Shown in pieces: positions 1-10,186 of a DNA stretch of 35,585 bases (its first letter is position 1; every line of letters begins with the position of its first letter). This stretch comes from Bacteroidales bacterium. GTDB lineage: Bacteria > Bacteroidota > Bacteroidia > Bacteroidales > PUMT01. The translations under genes and the position numbers were made by a program. The notes under the pieces are model-generated. The model searched no databases and was not told the origin of the DNA. It worked only from the letters and a program-made list of their open reading frames with translations. The stretch spans positions 1-35,585 of the forward strand of contig SLGC01000098.1 in assembly GCA_007123885.1 (NCBI GenBank), in the 5' to 3' direction.

Positions 1-138
1 AAATCCTGAGATCTCAATGTCTTCCTTAAGGTGATACTGATGTGGAACAAATATGGGATCTGATTCAATGAAAACACGATGGTTGTATTTATCAACCTTT
101 TCTTCCAGAAAATTTTTTAACCCGATAATATCTCTCAT
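1..138 (-). CDS. TIGR02757 family protein (DUF2400-like), 5' end only; gene continues off the left edge
   Basis: Minus-strand frame read by eye: MRDIIGLKNFLEEKVDKYNHRVFIESDPIFVPHQYHLKEDIEISGF. The 'DPIxxPHQxxxKEDIEIxGF' motif is typical of the TIGR02757 N-terminus. Start ATG is the complement of 136-138. Confidence 0.7.
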   Translation of the reverse strand, partial: MRDIIGLKNFLEEKVDKYNHRVFIESDPIFVPHQYHLKEDIEISGF

Positions 139-269
139 TTTATTTAACTGAAGAAACCCGGTTCAATATGTGCTGGTGTAATCTATACTGCAGTAGTTTT
201 TTCCCGAAATACAGGCAGGTGCAATAGAAAATATCGTGTTATGGCAACTTCCTTTATTAGAGTTCCGCT

Positions 270-941
270 TTACTCTTTTCTTTTTTTCTCATCCACAATC
301 CTGCCATCATGCATTGTCAGGCAGCGGTCGGCCATTTTGGCAAGTTCAAGATCATGGGTGACGATGATAATTGTCTGGTTGAACCTGTCTCTCAGAGAAA
401 AGAAGAGGCTGTGCAGCTCTTTCTTATTTTTGGAGTCAAGATTTCCAGAAGGCTCATCTGCAAGTATAACAGCAGGGTCATTAATAAGGGCCCTGGCAAC
501 AGCCACTCGTTGCTGTTCTCCACCCGAAAGTTCCTTTGGCTTGTGATCCATCCTGTCGTGAAGGCTCAAAAAACCAAGAATATCCATGGCTTTTTTTTCT
601 GTTTTTTCTGCAGCTTCCTTTGCTATATAAGCAGGCATACAAACATTTTCAAATGCCGTAAATTCGGGAAGCAGGTGATGAAACTGGAAAACAAAGCCAA
701 TGTTCCTGTTCCTGAAAACAGCAAGCTGTTTGTCGCTCAGTGACCGGTAATCTATATTGTTGATCATCACTTTTCCGTCATCAGGTTTACTGAGGGTTCC
801 CAGGATCTGCAAAAAAGTGGTCTTACCTGCACCACTTGCACCCACTATTGAGATCACCTCGCCTTTTCTGACCGAAAAGTCAATACCTTTGAGTACCTGT
901 AGTTGTCCGTATGATTTTGTTATATTTTCTGCCTTTATCAT
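270..941 (-). CDS. ABC transporter ATP-binding protein, LolD/MacB-ATPase type
   Basis: Walker [10 protein letters not shown], signature [15 protein letters not shown], Walker [12 protein letters not shown]. The ORF track starts at 1004, but [12 protein letters not shown] (start near 941) is the natural N-terminus. Confidence 0.93.
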   Translation of the reverse strand: MIKAENITKSYGQLQVLKGIDFSVRKGEVISIVGASGAGKTTFLQILGTLSKPDDGKVMINNIDYRSLSDKQLAVFRNRNIGFVFQFHHLLPEFTAFENVCMPAYIAKEAAEKTEKKAMDILGFLSLHDRMDHKPKELSGGEQQRVAVARALINDPAVILADEPSGNLDSKNKKELHSLFFSLRDRFNQTIIIVTHDLELAKMADRCLTMHDGRIVDEKKRKE

Positions 942-966
942 TGGTGCAGCTATACAATTATAATTA

Positions 967-1902
967 TTATCTGAACACAAAAACAATATAAAGAATATAA
1001 ACAATCAGCAAAGCAATGCCTTCCCGCCTTGTGATATAGGATGCTAAACCCAGTGGAAGAAGCATAAGCAGTAAAAGCAGCACTGATATTGCCAGCATCC
1101 AGTATATATCAAGGAACAGGTGAGGTCCGACAGGTATACTTTTTATGATGCTGGTAATGCCAAGTATTCCAAAAATATTGAAAATATTGGATCCTATAAT
1201 GTTCCCGATCGATATATCAAGCTGTTTTTTTACTGCTGCCATAAATGAGGTGGCAAGTTCCGGCAGACTGGTGCCGAAAGCAATAATGGAAACAGATATT
1301 ACCCTTTCACTGACTCCGAGCCGGATGGCTATTGATTCGGCACTTTCAACAAGCCAGGATGCTCCTAAATACAGTCCCGCCGAAGAAATGAGCAGAAGCA
1401 GCACTGATAAGGGAACAGAATAACGGGCTTTTGCAAATGCATGGCCAATAAGAGTCAGCTCCCTGCGGGATTTCCTGATCGACCAGTAGAGAAATCCTCC
1501 CAGCAAAACAATAAAAACAATTCCCTCGAATAAAGCCAGTCTGCCATTGATCACAAATAGATAAAACAGCAGGCTGGCAAACATCATTATCGGCCAGTCA
1601 AACCTGAGAGAGGCTTTTTTAACAGGAACATCCATTAGTACTGCAGTAAAACCCAGCACGAGAGCGATGTTGGCAATATTGGATCCGATAACATTGCCAA
1701 CAGCTATATCAGGAAGGCCTTTCAATATGGCACCAATGCTGACAACCAGTTCCGGCAGCGAAGTGCCGAAGGATACTATGGTAACTCCAATGACAAGTGT
1801 GGAAACACGAAAGTGGCTTGACAAAGCCACTCCGCTTTTTACCAACAGGTCACCGCTTATCAGTAAAATAATAAAACCCAGGATCAGGTAAAAATAATCC
1901 AT
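967..1902 (-). CDS. Calcium/sodium antiporter (CaCA family, YrbG-like)
   Basis: 311 aa membrane protein with two inverted alpha repeats: [36 protein letters not shown] and [36 protein letters not shown]. Confidence 0.92.
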   Translation of the reverse strand: MDYFYLILGFIILLISGDLLVKSGVALSSHFRVSTLVIGVTIVSFGTSLPELVVSIGAILKGLPDIAVGNVIGSNIANIALVLGFTAVLMDVPVKKASLRFDWPIMMFASLLFYLFVINGRLALFEGIVFIVLLGGFLYWSIRKSRRELTLIGHAFAKARYSVPLSVLLLLISSAGLYLGASWLVESAESIAIRLGVSERVISVSIIAFGTSLPELATSFMAAVKKQLDISIGNIIGSNIFNIFGILGITSIIKSIPVGPHLFLDIYWMLAISVLLLLLMLLPLGLASYITRREGIALLIVYILYIVFVFR

Positions 1903-1940
1903 ATGGATGTGTTATATGCAACCGGGAGAGTAATGATTCT

Positions 1941-2609
1941 TTAATCTTCCGGGATTTCGCTGAAGTAGTCCGTATCCTTCCTGGTTTCCTTTGTCTGTGG
2001 GTTATCTTTCTTCACAGCATCTTTTCCGGTTCCTTTTCCTGAATCCTTTTTCTTAGCCTCTTTCACTGTATCTTTCTTCACAGTATCTTTCTTCACAGTG
2101 TCTTTCTTCACAGTGTCTTTCTTCACAGTGTCTTTCTTCACAGTGTCTTTCTTCACAGTGTCTTTCTTCACAGCGTCTTTCTTCACAGCGTCTTTCCCCG
2201 TACCTTCATCAGAGTATCCCATTGCGCTATCAAGCTCGGTTTGTTCTTCCCCGCTTCCTGCAACGGCAGCTTCATCGGTATTTACAGTTGAGCCCGCCGT
2301 CGTACTTGTGGTATTATCCAGATCTTTATTTATGCTGTAGGCGCTCTCTTGTATATCCGATGCATCCTCTTCGATCTTGTGTCTCACATCCTCCAGGTCT
2401 CTGCGGATCTCATTGGTCGTCTGGCGAATTCCGGAGGTGCTTTCATTCAGCTCTTTTTTGATATCATCTGTGGCCCTCTTGAATTCCTGCATTCCCTTTC
2501 CAAGACCTTTGGCAAGTTCAGGAATTTTTTTGGATCCAAAAAGTAGAAGTACTACGAGAAGTACTATGAATATTTCAGATCCGCTGATGAATAATATGCT
2601 TGCTATCAT
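1941..2609 (-). CDS. tatA: Sec-independent translocase TatA/E-like protein with long Lys/Asp-rich repetitive C-terminal tail
   Basis: N-terminus [45 protein letters not shown] is the classic TatA hinge/amphipathic region. The C-terminus has tandem [10 protein letters not shown] repeats. Confidence 0.88.
   Translation of the reverse strand: MIASILFISGSEIFIVLLVVLLLFGSKKIPELAKGLGKGMQEFKRATDDIKKELNESTSGIRQTTNEIRRDLEDVRHKIEEDASDIQESAYSINKDLDNTTSTTAGSTVNTDEAAVAGSGEEQTELDSAMGYSDEGTGKDAVKKDAVKKDTVKKDTVKKDTVKKDTVKKDTVKKDTVKKDTVKEAKKKDSGKGTGKDAVKKDNPQTKETRKDTDYFSEIPED
2071..2190. repeat. 15-bp tandem repeat, 8 contiguous units (tctttcttcacagtg and 1-nt variants), with degenerate flanking copies
   Basis: Direct reading: unit tctttcttcacag(ta/tg/cg) starts at 2071, 2086, 2101, 2116, 2131, 2146, 2161 and 2176. 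It encodes KKD(T/A)V on the minus strand. Confidence 0.97.
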
Positions 2610-5600
2610 TTTGGTTTCTTTTTTGTTTTCTGAAATCTTCCGATCATATCAAATACAACTGGTGATGCTATGAAAAGCGACGAATACGTTCCTACGATCA
2701 CACCGATCAGAAGGGCAAATATAAATCCGCGGATCACTTCTCCTCCGAAGAGGAATATTGCCAGAAGCACCACGAATGTACTGAGTGAAGTGCTGAAAGT
2801 ACGGCTTAATGTGCTGTTCAGAGCGTAATTGTAAACTTCGCTTCTTTCTCTTTTCGGGTGAAGCTTGAAATACTCACGTATTCGGTCGAATACTACCACC
2901 GTGTCATTGATTGAGTATCCCACAACGGTAAGGATAGCGGCTATGAATGCCTGATCTATCTCCAGTGAGAACGGGAGTACACCGTGAGCAAGTGAAAATA
3001 TCCCGAGTACGATCAATACATCATGACCCACAGCAGCAACGGCACCCAGGCCAAATTGCCAGTTCCTGAACCGGATGAAAATGTAGAGGAACATGATCAA
3101 CAGTGCAAAGAATACTGCCCATACAGCCTGTACCTTGATATCATGCGCTATCGAAGGACCGACTTTTTCCGAGCTCTGCCGGTGGTTGCTCATGAATTGT
3201 TCAAAGGTTACATCTTCTGCCATAAAAGGCTGCAAACCTTCATACAGCAATTGTTCAACCTCATGGTCAACCTCTGCATCAATCTCATCTATGCGGTAGT
3301 TTGTCGAGACCCTTACCTGGTCGTCACCACCGAAGGTAATAACCGATGTTCCTTCACCGAATACAGTGAAGAGCGAACCCTGGACTTCGGTAGTGCTGAC
3401 CGGCTGGTCAAATCTTACAATATATGTTCTTCCACCGGTAAAATCGATACCCTGGCTAAGTCCCCTTGTGAAAAGTGAACCAACTCCGATCAGTATTATG
3501 GCACCGGAAATAAAATAGAAGTTCCGGCGGTTGTTTATGAATTTGTAATGTATTTTTTTAAAGGCGCCTTCGGTTATCCTGGTGGCGAAACTCAATGGCT
3601 TGTTGCGGTCAAGGAACCAAATAAAAATCAGCCTGGTTATGAATATCGCGCAGAACAGTGAAGTCAGGATACCGATGATCAGGGTTGTTGCAAATCCCTG
3701 TATCGGTCCGGTGCCGAATATATAAAGTATAATACCGGTTAGAAGGGTAGTCACATTGGCGTCAATTATTGCCGAGTAGGCATTTTTGTACCCGTCTGAT
3801 ACAGCAAGACGCAACCCTTTACCGGCGGTTATCTCTTCCCTGATCCTCTCAAAGATCAGCACGTTCGCATCGACCGACATACCTATTGTCAGAACTATAC
3901 CTGCTATACCGGGCAGTGTAAGAGTAGCCCCCAGCGAGGCAAGCACGCCCATTATAAAGAACAGGTTTACCACCAGGGCTATATCTGCCACTACTCCTGC
4001 CTTCCGGCTATAATAGAGTATCATGTATAAAAGCACAATAAGGAAAGCAATCAGGAAGGAGCTCAATCCTGCATTTATCGCTTCCTGCCCAAGTGTCGGC
4101 CCTACAATGGCTTCCTGTACGATCCTGGCCGGTGCAGGCAGGGCACCCGACCTGAGCACATTGGCAAGGTCCTGTGCCTCGGCAATTGTAAAATCTCCCG
4201 TTATCTGTGACCTTCCACCGGTGATCTCCTGGTTCACCCTGGGCGCTGAATATACGTAATCATCAAGAACAATGGCTATGCTTTGCCCGACATTATCACG
4301 GGTCAGCCGTGCCCAGATCCTCGCTCCCTCGGCGTTCATAGCCATGTTAACTTCAGCGGTAGCCTGTGCCTGTCCGAAGTCAACCCTGGCATCGGTAACA
4401 ACTTCACCATCAAGCGGCGGACGGCCGTCACGGCTGGTTACCTTTATGGCATGCAGTTCGTAAAAAGATTCTGATGCATCCCAGCGCGGAGGTTTCACAC
4501 CCCAAAGGAACTTGACATTCCGTGGAAACAGCTGCTGTACCTGGGGAAGGTTAAGATAATGATTTACCAGTGCAGTATCACGAAATTCTGCAATACCTAC
4601 AACAGATCCTGGCATTAGCTGGCCATTTGCACCTGTCATGGGATTTAATACGCTGAACAGGGGATGGTCGGCCAGAAACTGGTCGGGCGTCAGTTCCTCA
4701 TCAATATCGGTGGTATCCCTTCCGAGAATATCGAGAAGAGATTCCTCTGCCGCACCGGGTGTTTCTTCGGGAGTCAGCACCTCACCTGGTTCGGGCTGCA
4801 CCGGGATAGTTTGATCGGCAGGTGTTTCTCTTCTCAAAGCATCTTCAGCTTCCCTGACTTCCCTGATCCTGTCATTTGCCTGAGCAAGATAGGGGTAGAT
4901 CTCCTGGTTCTCAAAAGTTTCCCAGAATTCCAGGTTGGCGGTACCCTGCAGCAGTGATCTTACCCTTTCGGGTTCCCTTATGCCGGGAAGTTCAACAAGT
5001 ATGCGTCCATGAGTTTCCAGTCGCTGTATGTTGGGTTGTGTTACTCCAAAACGGTCGATCCTGCTTCTGAGGATATTGAATGAGTTATCAATGGCCCTGT
5101 TAGCTTCACTGCGTATAACAGAAAGGACATCCTGGTTGGTGGATGCATATGTGATCCTGTCGCGCAGTTCGGGTGTGCTGAAAATGGCAGCCATTCTTGC
5201 ATCGGGATCTACGGCTTCAAAAGCCCTTCCAAACAGAGTGATAAAATCTTCGGTGCTTGTTTTCTGATATTCACGAGCCAGATCAAGCGCTTCTACGAAT
5301 GTCGGATCATCGCTGTAATTTGAAAGCGCACGGATGATATCATATGATGATATTTCAAGGGTGACATTCATCCCACCCCTCAGGTCGAGCCCGAGGTTTA
5401 TCTCCCTTTCCTTGGCTTCCCTGTATGTATATTGGCGAATTCCCAGAAAATTGTATACATTTTCCCTCATCATTGAATCCAGGTAGGCTTGTTCCCTAAC
5501 AGGATCCCCTGCTGCATAGGCTGCCGCATCCCTTTCCACACGGCGGGTAATGAAAGTGAATGACAACTGGTAAATACTTACCAGTGCCAAAGCAATTGCC

Positions 5601-5629
5601 AGCAGTTTTACTGCTCCTTTATTCTGCAT
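2606..5629 (-). CDS. secDF: Protein translocase subunit SecDF (fused SecD-SecF)
   Basis: 1007 aa. SecD part contains [38 protein letters not shown] and [18 protein letters not shown]. SecF part contains [17 protein letters not shown] and [18 protein letters not shown]. Confidence 0.97.
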   Translation of the reverse strand: MQNKGAVKLLAIALALVSIYQLSFTFITRRVERDAAAYAAGDPVREQAYLDSMMRENVYNFLGIRQYTYREAKEREINLGLDLRGGMNVTLEISSYDIIRALSNYSDDPTFVEALDLAREYQKTSTEDFITLFGRAFEAVDPDARMAAIFSTPELRDRITYASTNQDVLSVIRSEANRAIDNSFNILRSRIDRFGVTQPNIQRLETHGRILVELPGIREPERVRSLLQGTANLEFWETFENQEIYPYLAQANDRIREVREAEDALRRETPADQTIPVQPEPGEVLTPEETPGAAEESLLDILGRDTTDIDEELTPDQFLADHPLFSVLNPMTGANGQLMPGSVVGIAEFRDTALVNHYLNLPQVQQLFPRNVKFLWGVKPPRWDASESFYELHAIKVTSRDGRPPLDGEVVTDARVDFGQAQATAEVNMAMNAEGARIWARLTRDNVGQSIAIVLDDYVYSAPRVNQEITGGRSQITGDFTIAEAQDLANVLRSGALPAPARIVQEAIVGPTLGQEAINAGLSSFLIAFLIVLLYMILYYSRKAGVVADIALVVNLFFIMGVLASLGATLTLPGIAGIVLTIGMSVDANVLIFERIREEITAGKGLRLAVSDGYKNAYSAIIDANVTTLLTGIILYIFGTGPIQGFATTLIIGILTSLFCAIFITRLIFIWFLDRNKPLSFATRITEGAFKKIHYKFINNRRNFYFISGAIILIGVGSLFTRGLSQGIDFTGGRTYIVRFDQPVSTTEVQGSLFTVFGEGTSVITFGGDDQVRVSTNYRIDEIDAEVDHEVEQLLYEGLQPFMAEDVTFEQFMSNHRQSSEKVGPSIAHDIKVQAVWAVFFALLIMFLYIFIRFRNWQFGLGAVAAVGHDVLIVLGIFSLAHGVLPFSLEIDQAFIAAILTVVGYSINDTVVVFDRIREYFKLHPKRERSEVYNYALNSTLSRTFSTSLSTFVVLLAIFLFGGEVIRGFIFALLIGVIVGTYSSLFIASPVVFDMIGRFQKTKKKPK

Positions 5630-5696
5630 TTCCTATTTAATTTATCTTTAGTTAGATTATTCTAATATTCTTTTGGTGTCAGTTTTGATTGTGGCG

Positions 5697-5704
5697 CAAA
5701 TATA
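5697..5704 (-). promoter_or_regulatory. Candidate Bacteroidota -7 box (TAnnTTTG) upstream of secDF
   Basis: Plus strand CAAATATA reads TATATTTG on the minus strand, about 70 bp upstream of the secDF start. No convincing -33 TTTG seen. Confidence 0.4.
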
Positions 5705-6096
5705 TTATTTTTTTTTATAACGTGCGGAACATAGCCATTCAAATTGGCCTTATGCCTAAAACTTTACTATTGCTTTTTTATTTTCAGAAACTCCCCGATT
5801 TTAACAAAAAAAAGTTTTTTTTCGGATGAGTTGCCGGAAAGGAATAACGAAAACTGCCGACAGGTTATTGCTGAATATTTCCGATGCTTCCGGAATGCCA
5901 ACCAGCTGATAATTATATTTTTGTCCCTGAAGGTTTTCCACAAAGGTAACGGCAGTTCCTTCCAGGTTATTGCAGGCTTTCCTCTCCATCAGAAAGGCCA
6001 GCCTCCCAGTATTATTATTGTGTGACGTCCCGGAAAGGTGGTAACTATATCGGCCTGACCAGTGGCCGTGGATTGGCTTCCGGGATAAATGGTATT

Positions 6097-7050
6097 TCAG
6101 CCCTCATATGAAGGTGTGAATAACTTCATATCATCAAGGACTTTTATTAATTTACGGACAGAATCGGCCGAATCGGAGAGAAGCTTTTTTTCATCCTTAT
6201 TCAGCTCTATTTCTATTACTTCTTCCACACCGTTGCGGCCAAGCTTGACGGGAACACCCAGGTAAATATCCTTCAGCCCGTATTCGCCGTTAAGGTGTGC
6301 GCAAATAGAAAATATACGGTGCTGATCGTGGACAATGGCCTCAACCATAAGTGCCACGGCAGCACCAGGGGCATACCAGGCGGAAGTACCCATGAGCTTG
6401 ACAAGTTCGCCGCCCCCCTCCCGGGTTTTCTGTACTATCTTGTCGATTTCCTCCTTATTCAGCAGCTGCGAAATAGGGATACCCGAAACGGATGTATATC
6501 TCGGGAGAGGGACCATGGTATCGCCATGGCCTCCAAGCAGCAGGGCCTGTACATCACGGGGAGAGGTATTCAGGATATCCGCTATGAAGGCCTTGTACCG
6601 GGCTGCATCGAGTATTCCGGCCATGCCGAAGACCTTGCTGTGATGCTTGTTTGCAGCAAGATAGACGGCATAGGTCATTACATCAAGAGGGTTCGATACG
6701 ACAATAAATACGGCATCCGGTGAATATTTCACTGCCTTCTCGGTGACTTCCTTCACGATCTTTGCATTGGTGGCAATGAGTTCGTCCCTGCTCATACCTG
6801 GCTTTCTGGGGACTCCGGAGGTTATCACAACTATCTCAGATCCTTTTGTCGCCAAATAATCATTGGTAACACCGACTATTCTTGTATCAAAGATGTTGAC
6901 CGGAGCTGTTTGCCACATATCAAGAGCCTTGCCTTCAGCCAACCCGGGTTTAACATCGACAAGAACGATCTGGTTTGCGAGGGCCTTGTGGGCAATTACA
7001 TTTGCACAGGTAGCCCCTACGTTACCTGCGCCAATTACTGTTATCTTCAT
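6097..7050 (-). CDS. mdh: Malate dehydrogenase
   Basis: MKITVIGAGNVGATCANVIA Rossmann start; GVPRKPGMSRDELIATNAKI; VSNPLDVMTY; LLGGHGDTMVPLPRY; 317 aa. Confidence 0.95.
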   Translation of the reverse strand: MKITVIGAGNVGATCANVIAHKALANQIVLVDVKPGLAEGKALDMWQTAPVNIFDTRIVGVTNDYLATKGSEIVVITSGVPRKPGMSRDELIATNAKIVKEVTEKAVKYSPDAVFIVVSNPLDVMTYAVYLAANKHHSKVFGMAGILDAARYKAFIADILNTSPRDVQALLLGGHGDTMVPLPRYTSVSGIPISQLLNKEEIDKIVQKTREGGGELVKLMGTSAWYAPGAAVALMVEAIVHDQHRIFSICAHLNGEYGLKDIYLGVPVKLGRNGVEEVIEIELNKDEKKLLSDSADSVRKLIKVLDDMKLFTPSYEG

Positions 7051-7139
7051 CTTTCGTGTTTTATATACGTAACAGTAAAGAGCCGTTTTGGTTCAAAAAG
7101 GGAGGTGTTTCTTATGCTCGATCCCATCAGTCGGCCGGA

Positions 7140-8435
7140 TCACCAATTGTCATTAATATCGCCCTCCGGGTCAATCTTTTTGCTGATAGATGTCTCATTT
7201 TCTGCATCCGGTCTTTTCCTCTTGTATACCCGTGTGAAGATAAGCGGGTCATTATTATAGGCAATTACCAGGAACGAAGAGATAATAATACTGAACAGGA
7301 CTATCGAATAGCCAAGATCCTGTATCCTCTCTCCGTTGACAATTCCAAGCTGAAGGGGTATTGAAGCAAGTACGGCAGGGACAAGTCCTTTGGGTGCCAT
7401 AATCGAAAGGGTGGTCAGATCCCGCAGATCAAGCCCCCGGGGGGCAAAAAGTTTTGTTACCAATGGCCGGTAAATGATGATGATGGCCACTGCCATGAGC
7501 CCGATCAAATATGTCCACAAGTTCCCGAACTGGATATTGATGCCGACATACACAAAAAAGTAGGTCTGCATTATAAAAACTATTTCACCGAAAAAATTTC
7601 TTTCATTTTCGGTCAGATTGGTGGTTGTTATGATAAAGATCTTCCTGAAGAATTTGTTGCTGTTAATGGTTTCACTGTTTCCCAGCATTATGCCGAACAT
7701 CAGCGTAGCAATGCCCCCATTGTATCCGATTCCTTCAACAAATCCGTAAAGAATAAAAACGAATGCAAGACTGGTGAACATCGAATTTTTTATGCTCCTG
7801 ATATTTTTAAGAAGTACCGACCAGATTGTCCCGGCCAGCACTCCGAGTATTGCTGCAAAAAGAAACGATTTCCACATTCCGGAAAATACGCCGCCGATTT
7901 TTATCTCGCCCTCCATCATCCCCTCAAGAAAAGCCAGTCCGACAACCAGGCACAATACATCACTCAGCACAGATTCAAGGTAAAGTATGACCTGGCTCTT
8001 TTCGCCGATATTGAGCTGCCTGACCATTGGTATCACAACTGCCGAAGAGGTGCCGCCTACAATTGCGCCCAGGAACAGTGAGCTTATCCAGTCCAGTCTG
8101 CCAAGTGTAGTGGCAAGCAGTGCGGCGATTACAGAACTGCCAATAAAATTAAAGAGCGTAATAAAGGTTGCCGATCCGATATTCCTTCTCAACTCTGCGA
8201 ATTTCAGGCTGATACCACTTTCAAAAAGAATGACTATCAGGGTTATGGTGGTGAATATCCTTCCCACCTGGCCGAAATAATCCGGCCTGACAATACCGCT
8301 TACCGGACCGAGAATAATACCTATCAACAGCAGTAAAAGGACATTTGGTATTTTTGTTTTATTAAAAAATTCGTTGAAGAGGTGGGCAAAGAAAATCAGA
8401 AGTCCCAGAAAAATTACGACAAAAGAGATATCCAT
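7140..8435 (-). CDS. Cation:proton antiporter (CPA family, Na+/H+ exchanger domain)
   Basis: 431 aa polytopic protein: TKIPNVLLLLLIGIILGPVSG, LFESGISLKFAELRR, GGTSSAVVIPMVRQL, MAPKGLVPAVLASIPL. Confidence 0.85.
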   Translation of the reverse strand: MDISFVVIFLGLLIFFAHLFNEFFNKTKIPNVLLLLLIGIILGPVSGIVRPDYFGQVGRIFTTITLIVILFESGISLKFAELRRNIGSATFITLFNFIGSSVIAALLATTLGRLDWISSLFLGAIVGGTSSAVVIPMVRQLNIGEKSQVILYLESVLSDVLCLVVGLAFLEGMMEGEIKIGGVFSGMWKSFLFAAILGVLAGTIWSVLLKNIRSIKNSMFTSLAFVFILYGFVEGIGYNGGIATLMFGIMLGNSETINSNKFFRKIFIITTTNLTENERNFFGEIVFIMQTYFFVYVGINIQFGNLWTYLIGLMAVAIIIIYRPLVTKLFAPRGLDLRDLTTLSIMAPKGLVPAVLASIPLQLGIVNGERIQDLGYSIVLFSIIISSFLVIAYNNDPLIFTRVYKRKRPDAENETSISKKIDPEGDINDNW

Positions 8436-8479
8436 AAGTATCTGCCTGAGTGTTAGAGTAGGTGACGCCGATAAAATTG

Positions 8480-8502
8480 CAAACTTAAGGTTTTTCCTTA
8501 AG
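8480..8502 (-). promoter_or_regulatory. Candidate -7 box TAAGTTTG (8480-8487, minus) overlapping a perfect 7-bp inverted repeat (CTTAAGG-ttttt-CCTTAAG, 8484-8502) upstream of the antiporter gene
   Basis: Direct reading of gcaaacttaaggtttttccttaag; the box matches TAnnTTTG and points toward the CDS start at 8435. Confidence 0.4.
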
Positions 8503-8636
8503 AATACGCGATTGTAAAAAGTGATATCGGTAGCTCAGAGGCTGACGGAAAAGGATCCGGTCAGGACCGCCCCGGAAGGCGGGCGTATGATTCAAAGGCC
8601 GGATCACCGTTTGCCGGAAGACCGACGTTACTGGTA

Positions 8637-8656
8637 AAACTGCCAGATGGCAGTTT
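8637..8656 (-). terminator. Rho-independent terminator overlapping the tolC-like stop codon
   Basis: Plus strand AAACTGCC-agat-GGCAGTTT is a perfect 8-bp stem. Minus strand reads (TA)AACTGCC-ATCT-GGCAGTTTTA, a stem running into a short T tract, and it includes part of the TAA stop (8655-8657). Confidence 0.6.
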
Positions 8657-10181
8657 ACATCAGATCGTCAAAATCTTCTGTCAGAGGCATATCCCTCCTG
8701 AAATCAAACAGGGTCAGCCGTCGCAGGTTGTAATAGTTCTGCCAGTATGTACGCAGGGCCGAGATATAGGATCTTCTGGCAATATCCTGCTCTCTTATGG
8801 CATCATTCAGGTCGCGTACATCAATTCTTCCTATCAGGAATCTTTCCCTTGTTACTTCAAACCTCTGCCTTGCAATAGCGTCGGCTTTCAGTGCTATAGC
8901 CAGCTGATCATACTGCATATTGAACTGCATGACCTCCAGGTATACGTTTTGTTCAAAATCGATCCATGCCTGTTCAACCTGAGTCCGTACCACCTCCTGG
9001 CTGGATTGAGCCATCCTGTACCTGCCCCTTCCAAGTCCCCAGTCCATTATGGGAATATTCAGACCGATCCGCAATCTTTGGGCAACCTGCGGATCACGAT
9101 AGGCATGAGCTATTTCCGGATCGCTGGCTGACAGACCGTAAGAGGCAAAAAGATCGGCATTGAAGCCTCTTTCTGAACGCGCCCGGGCAACATCCCTGTC
9201 TGCCTCTATAAGCTGACGTTCATATTGTATGATCTCAGGATTATTATTCAGTGCTTCTTCAAGGGCTCTGGCAAGATCAAGCCGGAATTCAGGAACATCG
9301 GGATCAATGATCAATTCAATGTCAATCGTTTCATTATAACCAAGGAATGAACGTAAACGGAACTTCCTTACTTCAAGATCAAGAGAAGCCTCATTAAGGG
9401 CTGTCTCGGCATTCAGAAAGCCCAGTTCCATCTGCAGAAGCTGGTTTTCAGGAATTGTGCCTATATTGTAACGACCCTGGGCGATCCGGTAAAGGGTGTC
9501 GGTATTGGCGTAATTGAGCTGTGCAATTTCCAGGTTAACCTGGGCAAGTGCCAGGTCAAAAAACCGGTTGACAGCCATCAGGGAAACATTTTCAATGGAA
9601 CTGACATAGGTTCTTTTTGCCTCTTCAAATCTCAGGGGTTCAATCCTCCGTTGCCAGCGGAAAGCATTGTACCCTGAAAGGGACTGGGTAAAACCGATGT
9701 TAACAGGTATAGTCCTGTATGAATGTTCGTCAGCATCAATATTATCAATCCTCTCAAGTTCGGATGACATAAAGATCTGTCCGCCGGTCAGCCCGACACT
9801 CTGATTCAGGGACAGCCTTGCCAGGGAGTTTATCACGTTTCGCTCTATAAACCGCTGCGTACCGTCAGGAAGTGTATAGGGCTCTATATCCCGCCTGAAA
9901 TTAGGAAGGGTGCCCTGAAGATTAAGGCTGGGCAAAAACTCGGCCCTGTAGGCGCGGTGCTGCCAGTAGCTGGCGCGGAACCGGTGCTGGGCAAGAATTG
10001 CCTGTGGTGATTGTTCTTTTGCTATGTTTATTACATTTTCCAGATCAAGATGCATAACCCGGGTCCGGACCTGGGCAGTTAAAGGATTAAGGCCTGGCAG
10101 GATACAGATCAGCAGGCCCAGCAGGACAAACTTGAAATTCTGCATTTTGGGATGAGGTATAAAATGAATATTAAAGGTCAT
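8655..10181 (-). CDS. TolC-family outer membrane efflux protein
   Basis: 508 aa with coiled-coil TolC repeats (ALNEASLDLEVRKFRLRSFLGYNE, QRFEVTRERFLIGRIDVRDLNDAIREQDIARRSYISALRTYWQNYYNLRRLTLFDF). The signal peptide MQNFKFVLLGLLICILPGLNPLTAQ suggests a start near 10145. Confidence 0.9.
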   Translation of the reverse strand: MTFNIHFIPHPKMQNFKFVLLGLLICILPGLNPLTAQVRTRVMHLDLENVINIAKEQSPQAILAQHRFRASYWQHRAYRAEFLPSLNLQGTLPNFRRDIEPYTLPDGTQRFIERNVINSLARLSLNQSVGLTGGQIFMSSELERIDNIDADEHSYRTIPVNIGFTQSLSGYNAFRWQRRIEPLRFEEAKRTYVSSIENVSLMAVNRFFDLALAQVNLEIAQLNYANTDTLYRIAQGRYNIGTIPENQLLQMELGFLNAETALNEASLDLEVRKFRLRSFLGYNETIDIELIIDPDVPEFRLDLARALEEALNNNPEIIQYERQLIEADRDVARARSERGFNADLFASYGLSASDPEIAHAYRDPQVAQRLRIGLNIPIMDWGLGRGRYRMAQSSQEVVRTQVEQAWIDFEQNVYLEVMQFNMQYDQLAIALKADAIARQRFEVTRERFLIGRIDVRDLNDAIREQDIARRSYISALRTYWQNYYNLRRLTLFDFRRDMPLTEDFDDLM

Positions 10182-10186
10182 TGTGG

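Noticed and set aside
2071-2190. CRISPR-like regular repeat spacing
   Set aside because: Repeats are contiguous 15-bp units without spacers and lie in frame within a TatA coding sequence.
2098-2340. 80-aa plus-strand ORF (SFFTV repeats)
   Set aside because: Antisense reading of the TatA tandem repeat with no supporting initiation context or domain.
8520-8620. tRNA-like text 'ggtagctcagagg' resembling a D-arm
   Set aside because: No acceptor stem pairing, no T-arm (GGTTCRAATCC) and no plausible anticodon arm at the right spacing; treated as chance similarity in an intergenic region.
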